From: Mucilaginibacter sp. KACC 22063 | GTDB taxonomy: Bacteria > Bacteroidota > Bacteroidia > Sphingobacteriales > Sphingobacteriaceae | Direction: 5' to 3' | DNA: 64,000 nt | Assembly: GCF_028736115.1 (NCBI RefSeq) | Contig: NZ_CP117877.1 | Location: 1,426,001 to 1,490,000, forward strand | Shown here: positions 51,714-61,700 of the stretch, one piece after another | How positions within the stretch are numbered: position 1 is the stretch's first letter | Layout of the letters: each line of letters opens with the position of its first letter | Program-made: the position numbers and the translations under genes | The notes under the pieces: generated by a model | Database searches by the model: none | What the model was told of the DNA's origin: nothing | What the model saw: the letters and a program-made list of their open reading frames with translations, nothing else

Positions 51714-53522
51714 ATGAGGAAGATATTTTCAATTACTTCACTTTCTTTTATTATCGCGGTAATTGCTTTTTTCTCATGCCGTGACAGGAATATAATGCCT
51801 GAGAAAGCGATTGCTGAAACATTATTTGCTCAAATTGACAGCTTTGAGTTAGCAAAAAATGAAATGCTTGCAACTGCCAAAAGTAAAGTTGTGGATGAAA
51901 GCAAGTTAAAGCAACAGTTCCTGAAATTACGTTTAGCCTACAAAAAAGCAGAATGGGCTGTAGAATATTTTGATCCTGCTAATGCGCGTTTTATAAATGG
52001 CCCGCCTGTGCAGGAGATAGAAATTACAAGCGGGCAGGTATTTGAACCGGCTGGCTTACAGGTGATAGAAGCTATGCTCTATCCCAAATTTAACCAGTCG
52101 AAAAAACAGGAGATCATACACCAGCTTGATCTTTTGCAAAGCGGGATAGACAGGTATAAAACACGGTTTAAGTTTATAGACATATTAAACTGGCAGGTGT
52201 TTGATGCCACCAAGCAGGAAGTGTTCCGTGTACTATCGCTTGGTATCAGCGGTTTTGATGATCCGCTTACGCTTAAAAGTATGCACGAGTCGGCAGCTGC
52301 GCTGCAAAGTACAGGCAGGACAATCGCATTATATGCTACTGATGATGCAGAAAAAATAAACGCACAGTTCGCCGCTGCAATCAATTATCTAAATAGTCAT
52401 CCTGATTTTAATGGTTTTAACCGTGCCGAATTTATCACTAAGTACGGCAACCCGCTTTCGGTAAGTATTACGAGGCTCGAAAGAAAACTGAAAATAAAGG
52501 GTATGCATTATAACCAGTTGTTGAACCAGGATGCTGAAACGATGTTTGACAAGGATGCCTTTAATATTAATACTTATGCGCCAGATCAGCAGTCGTACAG
52601 CAGTGAGCGTAAAATAGCATTAGGCAGGGCACTGTTTGCTGATCCGATACTATCCGGTAATGGTAAGCGAAGCTGCCAAACCTGCCACCAACCAGATAAA
52701 GCTTTTACTGATGGTCTAATGCGTAATACAGCGATAGGGACTAATAAGCCTTTGAAAAGGAATACACCAACATTAATAAATGCCGGATTGCAACCCGGTC
52801 AATTTTACGATTTAAGGGCACGCACCTTAGAAGAGCAGGCCAATGCTGTTGTAGGCAATAAAGATGAAATGCATGGCTCTATGAAGTCAGCCGCTGTAAA
52901 ATTGTGGAACAATAAAACTTATCGTGAACTATTTACAAAAGCGTTTCCCTTGAGTAGTCGAACTCATATCGATACGCTGGAAGTGATGAATGCGCTTGGC
53001 TCGTTTATCCGTAGCCTTACCTTGCTCAATAGCCGCTTTGATGATTATATGAGGGGCAACCAAGCCGCTATGAATAAGGAAGAAATCAATGGCTTTAACC
53101 TTTTTATGGGCAAGGCTAAATGCGGCACCTGCCATTACATGCCATTATTCAATGGTGCTTTTCCGCCAAGATACACACTTGTAGAAAGCGAAGTGATTGG
53201 TGTACCTAAAACATTGGCTGAAAAAGAAATTGACGATGATATGGGCCGGTACTCCACCTTAAAGGTAGAGGCTTTTAAGCATGCCTTTAAAATATCTACA
53301 GTGCGCAATGCAGCTAAAACTGCGCCTTATATGCACAATGGTGTTTTTAGGAACCTTGACCAGGTAATGGATTTCTACAACAAGGGGGGGGGAGCAGGTT
53401 TAGGTTACAAGGTAGAAAATCAAACGCTCGACGCTGGCAAACTTAACCTTACAGCTAAAGAAAGTAAAGCTGTCATCGCTTTTATCAAAGCGCTGGATAG
53501 TAATACAGAAGCTTTAAAATAA
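51714..53522 (+). CDS. Di-haem cytochrome c peroxidase/MauG-family lipoprotein with helical N-terminal domain
   Basis: A 602-residue protein; ATG 51714 is preferred to TTG 51711. The N-terminus ends in FFSCRD, a likely lipobox. Residues about 30-290 form a helical domain (FLKLRLAYKKAEWAVEYFD; FEPAGLQVIEAMLYPK) reminiscent of imelysin-like bundles. The peroxidase part follows, with haem sites CQTCH (321-325) and CGTCH (470-474), and conserved pieces such as LGRALFADPILSGNGKRSC, KRNTPTLINAG and STVRNAAKTAPYMHNGVF. It reduces peroxide or oxidises a periplasmic partner. The context after a phosphoesterase recurs in Bacteroidetes, but its purpose is unclear. Confidence 0.92.
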   Translation: MRKIFSITSLSFIIAVIAFFSCRDRNIMPEKAIAETLFAQIDSFELAKNEMLATAKSKVVDESKLKQQFLKLRLAYKKAEWAVEYFDPANARFINGPPVQEIEITSGQVFEPAGLQVIEAMLYPKFNQSKKQEIIHQLDLLQSGIDRYKTRFKFIDILNWQVFDATKQEVFRVLSLGISGFDDPLTLKSMHESAAALQSTGRTIALYATDDAEKINAQFAAAINYLNSHPDFNGFNRAEFITKYGNPLSVSITRLERKLKIKGMHYNQLLNQDAETMFDKDAFNINTYAPDQQSYSSERKIALGRALFADPILSGNGKRSCQTCHQPDKAFTDGLMRNTAIGTNKPLKRNTPTLINAGLQPGQFYDLRARTLEEQANAVVGNKDEMHGSMKSAAVKLWNNKTYRELFTKAFPLSSRTHIDTLEVMNALGSFIRSLTLLNSRFDDYMRGNQAAMNKEEINGFNLFMGKAKCGTCHYMPLFNGAFPPRYTLVESEVIGVPKTLAEKEIDDDMGRYSTLKVEAFKHAFKISTVRNAAKTAPYMHNGVFRNLDQVMDFYNKGGGAGLGYKVENQTLDAGKLNLTAKESKAVIAFIKALDSNTEALK

Positions 53523-53599
53523 TCAATGTTAATGCTCAGCTCATTACTAGAAATTACTTTTGATAAAACAATTTATCAACTAAAGCGTACTGAACCATA

Positions 53600-54112
53600 A
53601 TGAAAAACTGGATTTATTTAATTGCAACAGCCGGAATTTTAAATGCTTTTGGCTGTAGTACAGCTAACAACACTGCACATACAGCATCAGATTCTACCGC
53701 TTTTTCTGCTTCTAATAAAGCAGCAGATAGTTTAGAAGTGAAATTATCAGCTAATCAAGCTATAACTCAGGATTCGGTACCTGTTACATTTACTGTTTAC
53801 AATAAGATGGATACAGTAGGCCGGTTCTTAAAATGGGAGACACCATTTGAACCGCTATTAGGTAAGTATCTCAGCGTAACTGATGATGCCGGCACAGAAG
53901 CAAATTATAAAGGACCAATGGCTAAACGTGTAATGCCGCCACCAGCAGATAGCTACATCAGCGTACAACCGCATGATAGTATGTCTGTTACTTTTAACCT
54001 TAAAAAGGGATATGATATCAAACCCGGAAAATACCAGGTAAAATATAACGCCAGTGGTATGAGTGGCTTAAAGGCAACAAACCAGATCAAAATTAATGTT
54101 CCGGAGAAGTAG
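53600..54112 (+). CDS. Small exported protein resembling the N-terminal beta domain of M35 proteases
   Basis: A 170-residue probable lipoprotein (MKNWIYLIATAGILNAFGCS, Cys about 19). The mature part has VPVTFTVYNKMDTVGRFLKWETPFEPLLGKYLSV, NYKGPMAKRVMPPPADSYISV and GYDIKPGKYQVKYN. This pattern is found in the non-catalytic beta-sandwich that precedes deuterolysin-type protease domains. No protease domain follows, so this is a stand-alone version. Its 3' end overlaps the convergent esterase remnant by about 20 bases. Function unknown; binding or inhibition is possible. Confidence 0.72.
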   Translation: MKNWIYLIATAGILNAFGCSTANNTAHTASDSTAFSASNKAADSLEVKLSANQAITQDSVPVTFTVYNKMDTVGRFLKWETPFEPLLGKYLSVTDDAGTEANYKGPMAKRVMPPPADSYISVQPHDSMSVTFNLKKGYDIKPGKYQVKYNASGMSGLKATNQIKINVPEK

Positions 54113-55027
54113 ACGTAAGTTGATTGTTTGTAGGTTTTAAATATGCATTTAAATATCTAAATACATATTTTCTTATTTTTTTAGCATCAAACATATCTCC
54201 GCCATGTGGAGCTCCATGTATAATTATAAGTTTATTTTTTACCCCTGATGCGTTCAATTCATTGTTCAATATTTTGATTGCGTATAGTCAACTGCCAAAT
54301 CTTTATCTCCATGCAATATTAAAAATGGCGGGTCATTTTTGTCTATATAATTAATTGGGCTGGCAAATACAGCGAGATCAGGTCGTTCGGATGCTGATGC
54401 ACCTAATAACAATGTTACTCCTGTATGAGGATTGTCGGTTCCTGGTCCTTTAAGTGTTGTGATATCATTGATGCCAAAATAGTCAATTACTAACTTGATT
54501 TTAAATTTAGGATCTTCAGCTTCACTATAAAAGGCTTTAATTTTATTATTGTTAGATAAACCTAAAAGTGCCGCAAGATGCCCTCCTGCTGAAAAGCCCA
54601 TCAGTGCTATATTATCACTGTCAATTTTATATTTCGCAGCATGGTTATATATAAATGTTATTGCTTTATTACAATCTATAATCTGTGTAGGAAACTTAAA
54701 GTCTGTGCTATAGCGATAATTGATTGATACAATTGCATACCCTTTGGCGATCATTTCTTTGACAGTACTGGACATATTATCCATTGCATCGGATTTATCT
54801 CCTTTTCTCCATCCTCCACCATGTATCCAAATTACAACAGGATAGCTATTTTTACCATTAGATGGTGTGTAAATATCTAATTGATGATTTGTCAATGTAT
54901 CATTACAATAAGATATGTTTTTATAGGATATGGTGCCAAGTGGGAAAATTGTATTTTCTGATTGTGCACTTAATTTTCCCAAGGGAATTACAAGGAAGTA
55001 AAATATTGCTGAAATGATTTTCTTCAT
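54093..55027 (-). pseudogene. Alpha/beta-hydrolase (BD-FAE-like esterase) with a frameshift near the C-terminus
   Basis: The first frame (55027 down to 54266) encodes a signal peptide (MKKIISAIFYFLVIPLGKLSAQS), the oxyanion motif WIHGGGWRKGD, nucleophile motif MGFSAGGHLAALLG and the Asp region HGDKDLAVDYTQSKY, then stops. Shifting by one base at about 54267-54270 restores a normal end in the next frame: LNNELNASGVKNKLIIIHG, then APHGGDMFDAKKI with the missing catalytic His, then a stop at 54093-54095. One T lost from a TTT run explains it. Either the gene is broken or the read has an error. It sits 15 bases after the LacI gene on the same strand, so it was probably in its operon. Confidence 0.8.
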
Positions 55028-55042
55028 ACCTGTATTCTGTTA

Positions 55043-56065
55043 TCAGCTAACTTCTTTCGTCGACTCGCGCAGGATAAGGTCAGGTTGGATAATTACTTTG
55101 CGTAGGTCTTTCAGGCGCACTTTATCCTCCAGCTTATCTAATAGGGTTTCAAACAATTGCACAGACATTTCATGTAGTGGCTGTGCAATTGCACTTATCG
55201 AAGGGCTGAAGATGTTGAACACATCATGGTCGTCAAATGCAATAACCGAAATATCATCAGGCATGTGCAAACCTATCTGGTTAAGTGATTTTATGCCGCT
55301 TAATGCAAGATAATTGGTCGCAAAGATCACAGCATCAATACCCTGATTCTTTTTAAAGAAATCGGTGATCTGCTTTGTTGTTGTTTCTACCTCGTTTTCA
55401 AACGGCACCTCTAATATCAAAGATGGCAAATGAAATCTTTTCACTGCCGAAAGATAACCGTCCTTACGTTCCAGCATTTGTGTCTGGTTAGAGTTTAAGG
55501 TTACTAACGCTACTTTCTTAGCCGAAGTGCCCACCAAAAACTCTATGGCGTTAAACGTCCCGTTGTAATTATCAAGGCCCACATAATCGGTTGAGACTTC
55601 AGGTAAATACCTGTCAAAAAGGACTACCGGCAAGTTATCGCTTAAAAGCGACTTTATGTCTGCCTCAATACCTACAGGCGGCGTGATAATGTAACCGTCC
55701 ACATGGCGGGCCCTTAGCATATTGATCAGTTCGCGGGTTTTATTAAGATCGTTCTCTGTGCTGCCGTAAATAATCTTGTAGCCGCTTTTATAAGCCAGAG
55801 TCTCCAGATGATAGGCAATGTGCGAAAAAAAGTAATCTGATATCTTTTCAACCAGTACACAGATCATTTTGGTTTTCCCTGTACTCAGGCTTTTAGCCAA
55901 CTGATTGGGCTGATAACCTTTTTCTTCAATAAACTTCAGCACGCGCTGCGTTAATTCATCGCTGATGCGTTTTTCTTTGGCTTTGCCATTTAAAATAAAT
56001 GAAACAGTCGATTTAGCAACGTTCAGTTCCTTTGCTATATCATTAATGGATAGTTTCTTCTTCAT
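55043..56065 (-). CDS. LacI-family transcriptional regulator
   Basis: A 340-residue repressor-type protein. The N-terminal helix-turn-helix and hinge are LSINDIAKELNVAKSTVSFILNGKAKEKRISDELTQRVLKFIEEKGYQPNQLAKSL (4-59). The periplasmic-binding-like sensor follows (MICVLVEKISDYFFSHIAYHLETLAYKSGYKIIYGSTEND; FDRYLPEVSTDYVGLDNYNG; ISVIAFDDHDVFNIFSPSI). Its divergent intergenic region carries a CCGG-centred palindrome typical of LacI sites, AAAACCGGTTTT, repeated twice before the GH130 gene. It likely controls the ROK kinase, GH130 and SusC/SusD genes, responding to a sugar or sugar phosphate (inference). Confidence 0.94.
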   Translation of the reverse strand: MKKKLSINDIAKELNVAKSTVSFILNGKAKEKRISDELTQRVLKFIEEKGYQPNQLAKSLSTGKTKMICVLVEKISDYFFSHIAYHLETLAYKSGYKIIYGSTENDLNKTRELINMLRARHVDGYIITPPVGIEADIKSLLSDNLPVVLFDRYLPEVSTDYVGLDNYNGTFNAIEFLVGTSAKKVALVTLNSNQTQMLERKDGYLSAVKRFHLPSLILEVPFENEVETTTKQITDFFKKNQGIDAVIFATNYLALSGIKSLNQIGLHMPDDISVIAFDDHDVFNIFSPSISAIAQPLHEMSVQLFETLLDKLEDKVRLKDLRKVIIQPDLILRESTKEVS

Positions 56066-56199
56066 TTAGACACATATAGGCACCACAGCGGTTTGCCAAT
56101 TAATATAGTTAAAAGATTTAAGTTATAACGGTTAATCAGTATAATCTGGTGAAGCTTGCAATGCTTTTGAGCAATATAGCACAAATATAATATATAGAT

Positions 56200-56217
56200 T
56201 TGCAAAACCGGTTTTAT
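56200..56217 (+). promoter_or_regulatory. LacI-type operator upstream of ROK kinase
   Basis: TTGCAAAACCGGTTTTAT; the core AAAACCGGTTTT (56204-56215) is a perfect palindrome. It lies in the divergent LacI/ROK region, 63 bases before the ROK start. Confidence 0.85.
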
Positions 56218-56279
56218 TATCTATAATTGTTTAATTCTTTTCTTTTAATTAACCTATTTACAATAACCTAATTTATTAG

Positions 56280-57161
56280 ATGCAAATTAATAAAGAATCA
56301 GATTTTGTTATTGCTGCCGATATCGGCGGGTCTCATATTACCGTTGCGCTGTGTGACTCAAATAATAACAGCGTGTTGCCCGAGACAGTAGTAAGGCTGC
56401 ATGTTGACAGTGCTGGTACAAAAGACCATATTCTTTCTGCATGGACTAATGCCTTTAAAGAGGTAGCTGACAAAGCCAATTTGCCAGTAGCCGGGTTAGC
56501 TGTTGCTATGCCGGGGCCTTTTGATTATAAGAACGGGGTGTCTTATATAACCGGGCTTAGTAAGTATGAGTCGATCTATGGCCTTGATATTAAATCTCAT
56601 CTGGCTGGAAATTTAGATATAGATAAACAATTGATCTGTTTCAGGAATGATGCTGAGTCGACCATTGCAGGAGAAGTGATTGCAGGAGCCGGAGCCGGAT
56701 ACCAGCGAATTATAGGTATCACGCTTGGAACAGGGTTTGGATCAGCATTTGCCGACCAAACAACCGTTACCGACCTTAATCTGGGCAGCGATCCATATAA
56801 AGATTCAATTGCCGACAACTTTTTCTCAACCCGTTGGTTTGTAAATCGTTATTATCAACTAACTGGCGAGGTTTTAACGGATGGAGTTAAGCAGCTTGCA
56901 GGCATGAATACATATGTTGCCTCCACAATTTTTGAAGAGTTTGCAGACGCTCTATCAGCATTTTTAATAAAACCGGTTTTTCGGCTGCAACCACAAGTAC
57001 TCGTGGTTTGTGGAAACATTGCAAAGGCATATAAATATTTTTTGCCCCGTGTTATGGATAGTTTACAGCCACTTGAAATAAAAGTAGCTAAGTTAGATGA
57101 ACATGCGCCATTGTTGGGCGCTACGGCTAAATTTAAGCGATTATCAGCACAGAATAGTTGA
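56280..57161 (+). CDS. ROK-family sugar kinase-like protein
   Basis: A 293-residue cytosolic protein of the ROK/glucokinase group. The ATP site is VIAADIGGSHITVALCD (10-26). AVAMPGPFDYKNGVS, FRNDAESTIAGEVIAGAGAG and GITLGTGFGSAF (phosphate-2) follow. The usual ROK zinc signature CxCGxxGC is absent; the region after GTGFGSAF reads ADQTTVTDLNLGSDPYKDSI. It probably phosphorylates a hexose released by the nearby GH130 enzyme. It is divergent from the LacI regulator. An exact copy of the LacI palindrome lies within the coding region at 56969-56980. Confidence 0.88.
   Translation: MQINKESDFVIAADIGGSHITVALCDSNNNSVLPETVVRLHVDSAGTKDHILSAWTNAFKEVADKANLPVAGLAVAMPGPFDYKNGVSYITGLSKYESIYGLDIKSHLAGNLDIDKQLICFRNDAESTIAGEVIAGAGAGYQRIIGITLGTGFGSAFADQTTVTDLNLGSDPYKDSIADNFFSTRWFVNRYYQLTGEVLTDGVKQLAGMNTYVASTIFEEFADALSAFLIKPVFRLQPQVLVVCGNIAKAYKYFLPRVMDSLQPLEIKVAKLDEHAPLLGATAKFKRLSAQNS
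56969..56980 (+). promoter_or_regulatory. Intragenic copy of the LacI palindrome inside the ROK gene
   Basis: AAAACCGGTTTT, identical to the three intergenic copies. It encodes part of an Ile-Lys-Pro-Val-Phe stretch. It might be an auxiliary roadblock or looping site, or chance. Confidence 0.5.
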
Positions 57162-57255
57162 TCTTAAACAGGGGAATGGTGATATCAACTGATATTGATA
57201 GTGCATTTATACTGTTGTAACCGAGAAATTTGTATGAGCTTAAAAAATAATTTGC

Positions 57256-57267
57256 AAAACCGGTTTT
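57256..57267 (+). promoter_or_regulatory. LacI-type operator O1 upstream of GH130
   Basis: AAAACCGGTTTT within TTGCAAAACCGGTTTTAT, the same 18 bases as the ROK operator at 56200-56217. Confidence 0.85.
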
Positions 57268-57292
57268 ATTGATTTAATATTGTTTTAAATAT

Positions 57293-57304
57293 AAAACCGG
57301 TTTT
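57293..57304 (+). promoter_or_regulatory. LacI-type operator O2 upstream of GH130
   Basis: AAAACCGGTTTT within ATAAAACCGGTTTTGCAA, the reverse complement of the O1 18-mer. Centres of O1 and O2 are 37 bases apart. The pair forms a large inverted repeat before the GH130 start. Confidence 0.85.
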
Positions 57305-57349
57305 GCAATAGCAATTGCAAGGAGATATTATAAACCAAACTAATACTTA

Positions 57350-58513
57350 ATGAACAACACATTTACTAAACTGGGGACGGCGTTTGTCTGCCTGTTGCTT
57401 ACTACAACTACATTTGCGCAACAAACAGTTCAAAATAAGTTGCCTAAGTGGGCATTCGGAGGTTTTACCAGGCCTGCAAATGTTAATCCTATTATATCAC
57501 CCGACGTTAATTCTAAGTTTTTAGATCCCATGTCTGATAAGCGTGTGGGGTGGGAAGCCTTTTATACATTTAACCCGGCTGCAACCGTAAAAAATGGCAG
57601 GGTAGTGGTATTGTATCGTTCTGAAGATATGACCGGTGATTCTATCGGTACACGCACATCCCGTATTGGTTACGCAGAAAGCAGCGATGGCCTTACATTT
57701 AAACGCAGTGGCAAGCCTGTGTTGTACCCCGGTGATGATAGCCAGAAAGAATTTGAATGGCCCGGAGGTTGTGAAGACCCGCGTGTAGCTGTTACCGAAG
57801 ACGGCACTTATGTCATGTTTTACACCCAGTGGAACCGTAAAGTGCCGCGTTTAGGTGTGGCAACCTCAAAGGATTTGAAAACATGGGTTAAGCACGGGCC
57901 GATATTCCGTAAGTTTTATAACGGTAAGTATGCCGATATTCCTAATAAATCGGCTTCTATTCTTACGCAGCTAAAAAATGGTAAGGTGGTAATTGCCAAA
58001 GTAAATGGTAAGTACTGGATGTACTGGGGCGAACTGCATGTTTTTGCAGCTACATCAACTAATCTTGTCGACTGGAAGCCGGTGACTAATACCAATGGAG
58101 AATTAAAATGGCTGATCTCTCCGCGCAAAGGTTACTTTGATAGCGACCTTACCGAGTGCGGCCCGCCTGCGTTGTTGACCAAAAACGGTATCATCCTGTT
58201 TTATAATGGGAAGAACCATCCGGGTGATGGCGGCGACAAGCGCTTCAACGGCAATTCATATTGTGCAGGGCAGGTGTTGTTTTCTTTAAAAGATCCAACA
58301 AAAGCCATTGCCCGTCTTGATGTTCCGTTTTTACGCCCGATGGAGCCATTTGAAAAAAGCGGCCAATATGTAAACGGAACGGTATTTATTGAAGGCCTGG
58401 TTTATTTCAAGCAAAAATGGTTCTTGTATTACGGTTGTGCCGATTCAAAAGTTGGAGTTGCTGTGTATGATCCTAATAAACCTTCAAAGCCAGATCCGCT
58501 ACCTGTATTATAA
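57350..58513 (+). CDS. Glycoside hydrolase family 130 protein (beta-mannosidase/mannoside phosphorylase-like)
   Basis: A 387-residue exported five-bladed propeller enzyme. It has a signal peptide (MNNTFTKLGTAFVCLLLTTTTFAQ). GH130-type blocks are GWEAFYTFNPAATVKNGRVVVLYRSED, RIGYAESSDGLTF, GGCEDPRVAVTEDGTYVMFYTQWN with the catalytic-acid-type Asp143, and the late ECGPPALLTKNGIILFYNGKN. GH130 enzymes act on beta-mannosides by phosphorolysis or hydrolysis; export favours hydrolysis because the periplasm lacks phosphorolysis benefit (inference). It is preceded by two LacI operators and followed by SusC/SusD and a LamG lipoprotein, making a small glycan locus. Confidence 0.88.
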   Translation: MNNTFTKLGTAFVCLLLTTTTFAQQTVQNKLPKWAFGGFTRPANVNPIISPDVNSKFLDPMSDKRVGWEAFYTFNPAATVKNGRVVVLYRSEDMTGDSIGTRTSRIGYAESSDGLTFKRSGKPVLYPGDDSQKEFEWPGGCEDPRVAVTEDGTYVMFYTQWNRKVPRLGVATSKDLKTWVKHGPIFRKFYNGKYADIPNKSASILTQLKNGKVVIAKVNGKYWMYWGELHVFAATSTNLVDWKPVTNTNGELKWLISPRKGYFDSDLTECGPPALLTKNGIILFYNGKNHPGDGGDKRFNGNSYCAGQVLFSLKDPTKAIARLDVPFLRPMEPFEKSGQYVNGTVFIEGLVYFKQKWFLYYGCADSKVGVAVYDPNKPSKPDPLPVL

Positions 58514-58550
58514 TTTATAAAGCTGACCACTTTGTAAAGACTTAAAATAT

Positions 58551-58575
58551 TAGCCTGGTACTTTTTACCAAGCTA
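58551..58575 (+). promoter_or_regulatory. Hairpin between GH130 and SusC
   Basis: TAGC.TGGTA pairs with TACCA.GCTA around CTTTT. There is no U-tract after it. It could be a processing or stability element that sets different GH130 and SusC levels, or a weak terminator. Nothing else stands out in 58514-58748. Confidence 0.4.
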
Positions 58576-58748
58576 CCGGATTACCAATTATTAAATATAC
58601 CTAAAGAGAAGAAAGGGATTGTTATGGAATAAATATACACTATCCATATTGCTGATAATGATGGCTTAAGCTACCTGTTATTGGCCCGCCAAACGCTCAA
58701 TTGGCCTTATTCAGATAATTTAACTGTTCACTCAAATAACGATATTGT

Positions 58749-61700
58749 ATGAAAAAAACTTACAGTTATTTCATTATCCATCGATATGAAAAAGGGGTTA
58801 GTTTTAAAATGAAGCTTGCAACGGCTTTATTATTGGCTGCGTCTGCACAATTTTCTGTTGATGCAAGCCCAAAAAACCAAAACAATCATTTCATAAAAAG
58901 CGTCGCATTTACAAAGAAAGCAGCCGACGTTAGAATTACCGGTACCGTAACTGATGCTACCGGAGTAACACTTCCTGGTGCCAGCATTAGTATAAAAGGG
59001 GGCCGGGGTGTTGCCGTTGCCGATGTAAACGGCCATTTCACAGCTTCGGTACCTGATAATGCCATACTTACGATCAGCTATACGGGTTACGTTAGTCAGG
59101 ATGTTTCTGTAGCCGGAAAAACCGATCTTAAAATTGTGTTACAGGCTGCACAGAACAATCTGAACGATGTGGTGGTAATTGGTTATACCACACAACGTAA
59201 AAAGGACTTAACAGGCGCTGTATCACTAATTAATAGTAAAGACATCGCCAGCTTACCTGTAGGCGGTGTAGACCAGGTTTTGCAGGGTAAAGCTGCTGGT
59301 GTATCTGTTTCGCAAAATACGGGTGCACCGGGCGGCGGTATTTCTGTACGCGTGCGCGGTGTGGGTACCATTAATAATAACGATCCATTGTATATTATAG
59401 ATGGTGTACCAACCCAAACAGGCATTAACCAGATATCACCGGATGATATCGAAAGCATCAACATTTTAAAGGATGCATCATCTGCAGCTATTTATGGTGC
59501 CCGTGCTTCAAATGGTGTAGTTATCGTAACTACAAAGAAGGGTAAATCAGGTAAAACCAAATTAAGCCTTAGCGCTTATACCGGTGTGCAAACAGCACAA
59601 AACCTGATTAAGATGGCCAACAACAGTCAGTATGTTACTGCCTACAACACAGCTGCTAAAAATGATGGCCGTCCACAAATTTCTGATAGCCTGGCACGTA
59701 CATTATCAGATGTGAACTGGTTGAAAGAAGTTTTAAAACCTGCACCTATTACCAATGCCAATTTATCTGTAAGCGGTGGTAACGAAAATTCCCAATATAT
59801 TGTTTCAGCTAATTATTTTACACAGGATGGCTTGATCAAAAACTCTTCATTTGATCGTTTAAACCTGCGTACGGCTGTTAATAGCACTTTAAATAAGTAT
59901 TTAAAAATCGGTACTAACGTTAACCTGGCCTATTCAAAAACAAGGTCTGTTGGTAGTTCAGGCGATGGTTATACTGGCGCAGCAGCAAGCGTAGTACGTT
60001 TTGCTTTGTTCCGTACACCGGGTACCCCTGTTTATAATGCACAGGGACAGTTTGTTGATTTACCGAAGCAAGACCCGGTATTAGGTAATTTCCTGGGCGA
60101 TGGTATCAACCCTGTTGCTATGGCCGATGCTACCAATAACAACACTTACGGTTATACAGTGTTGGGTGATGCCTTTATAGAAGTTGACCCGATCAAAAAT
60201 TTGAAGATCAAATCTGACATAGGTTTAAACCTGATTCAAACTGACTACAAGCAGTTTTTTGAGACTTATGGTATTGATAGGTTTTTTAATTCGCCAAACT
60301 CACTTGCGCAGTCACACACTAATAATCTAAATTATAACTGGACGAATACCGCCATATATGATCTGATCTTTGGAAAACATACCATTAATTTCTTAGCCGG
60401 TTCTGAGGCTATTAAACAGGATGTTCAGGGCTTATCCGCATCGCGCAAAGGATATGTGAATCAAACCCCCAATTTCCAGTATTTGGATAACGGTACATCA
60501 GCATCACAGCAAAATGGCGGTAACGAATACCACTCTGCGTTATTTTCATTATTTGGCCGCATAGGTTACCAGTATGATGATAAGTACCTGGCAAGTGTAA
60601 ACTACCGCCGCGACGGTTCGTCACAGTTAGATCCATCATCCCGTTATGAGAGTTTTTATTCAGGATCATTAGGCTGGCGCATAGACCGGGAAGATTTTCT
60701 GAAGGACATCAAACCGATATCAACACTGAAACTGCGTGCAAGTATCGGGCAGTTAGGTAACTCTCAAATCGGTACTTATCCGTATACTTCTTTGCTAAGC
60801 GGTAATTTCTATTATCCGTTTGGTGGTGTATCAACTCAGGGCTATAGTATCACCAGTAAAGGTAATCCGAATATTAAATGGGAAAAAAGCACTCAGCAGG
60901 ACGTAGGCCTTGACCTTGGTTTTTTTGATAATGCTTTATTGTTGAGCGCTGATTATTATATTAAGAACACATCAAATGTATTATTGAACCTACCTTTGCC
61001 AAGTAGTGCCGGTAATGGTGGCAACCCGGCGGTAAATGCGGGTAAGGTACGTAACAGCGGTATCGAGCTTGAACTGACTTACAGAAAAACTGTAAACAAA
61101 GATCTGGGCTTTAGCGTAACAGGAAACCTGGCTACCGTTAAAAACCGTGTAGTTTCATTAGCAGGTGCAGCGCCTATTGCCAATGCTCGTATCGATAACA
61201 ACTATTTCGCAACATTAACACAGGTTGGCCAGCCAATCGGTTCATTCTACCTGCTGCAACAGGAAGGTATTTTCCAAAATGCACAGCAGGTGTTTACCCA
61301 TGCTTACCAGGGGCCTGGCATTCGCCCCGGCGATGTAATGTATAAAGACGTTAACGGCGACGGTGTGATTGATGACAAGGACCGCACATTTGTGGGCAGC
61401 CCAATTCCTAAGCTTACTTATGGCCTTACAGCTTCTGTAAATTATAAAAACTTTGACCTTAGCCTATTCTTCCAGGGCGTGTATGGCAATAAGATCTATA
61501 ACCAGGTATTAACGGATATCGAAGGTTTTTACCGTCCGTTTAACATTACTGAGCGTATTGCTACTAATAGCTGGACAGGTGAGGGCTCGACCAATACTTA
61601 TCCGTTGCTGTCATGGTCTGACGGTACAAATAATAAGCAGCCATCAACCCGCTTTTTGGAAAGCGGCTCATACCTGCGCTTAAAAAATGTACAGTTAGGA

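Noticed and set aside
54124..54354. Plus-strand 76-residue ORF
   Set aside because: It lies opposite the shifted C-terminal part of the minus-strand esterase, which has recognisable hydrolase motifs. The plus ORF has none.
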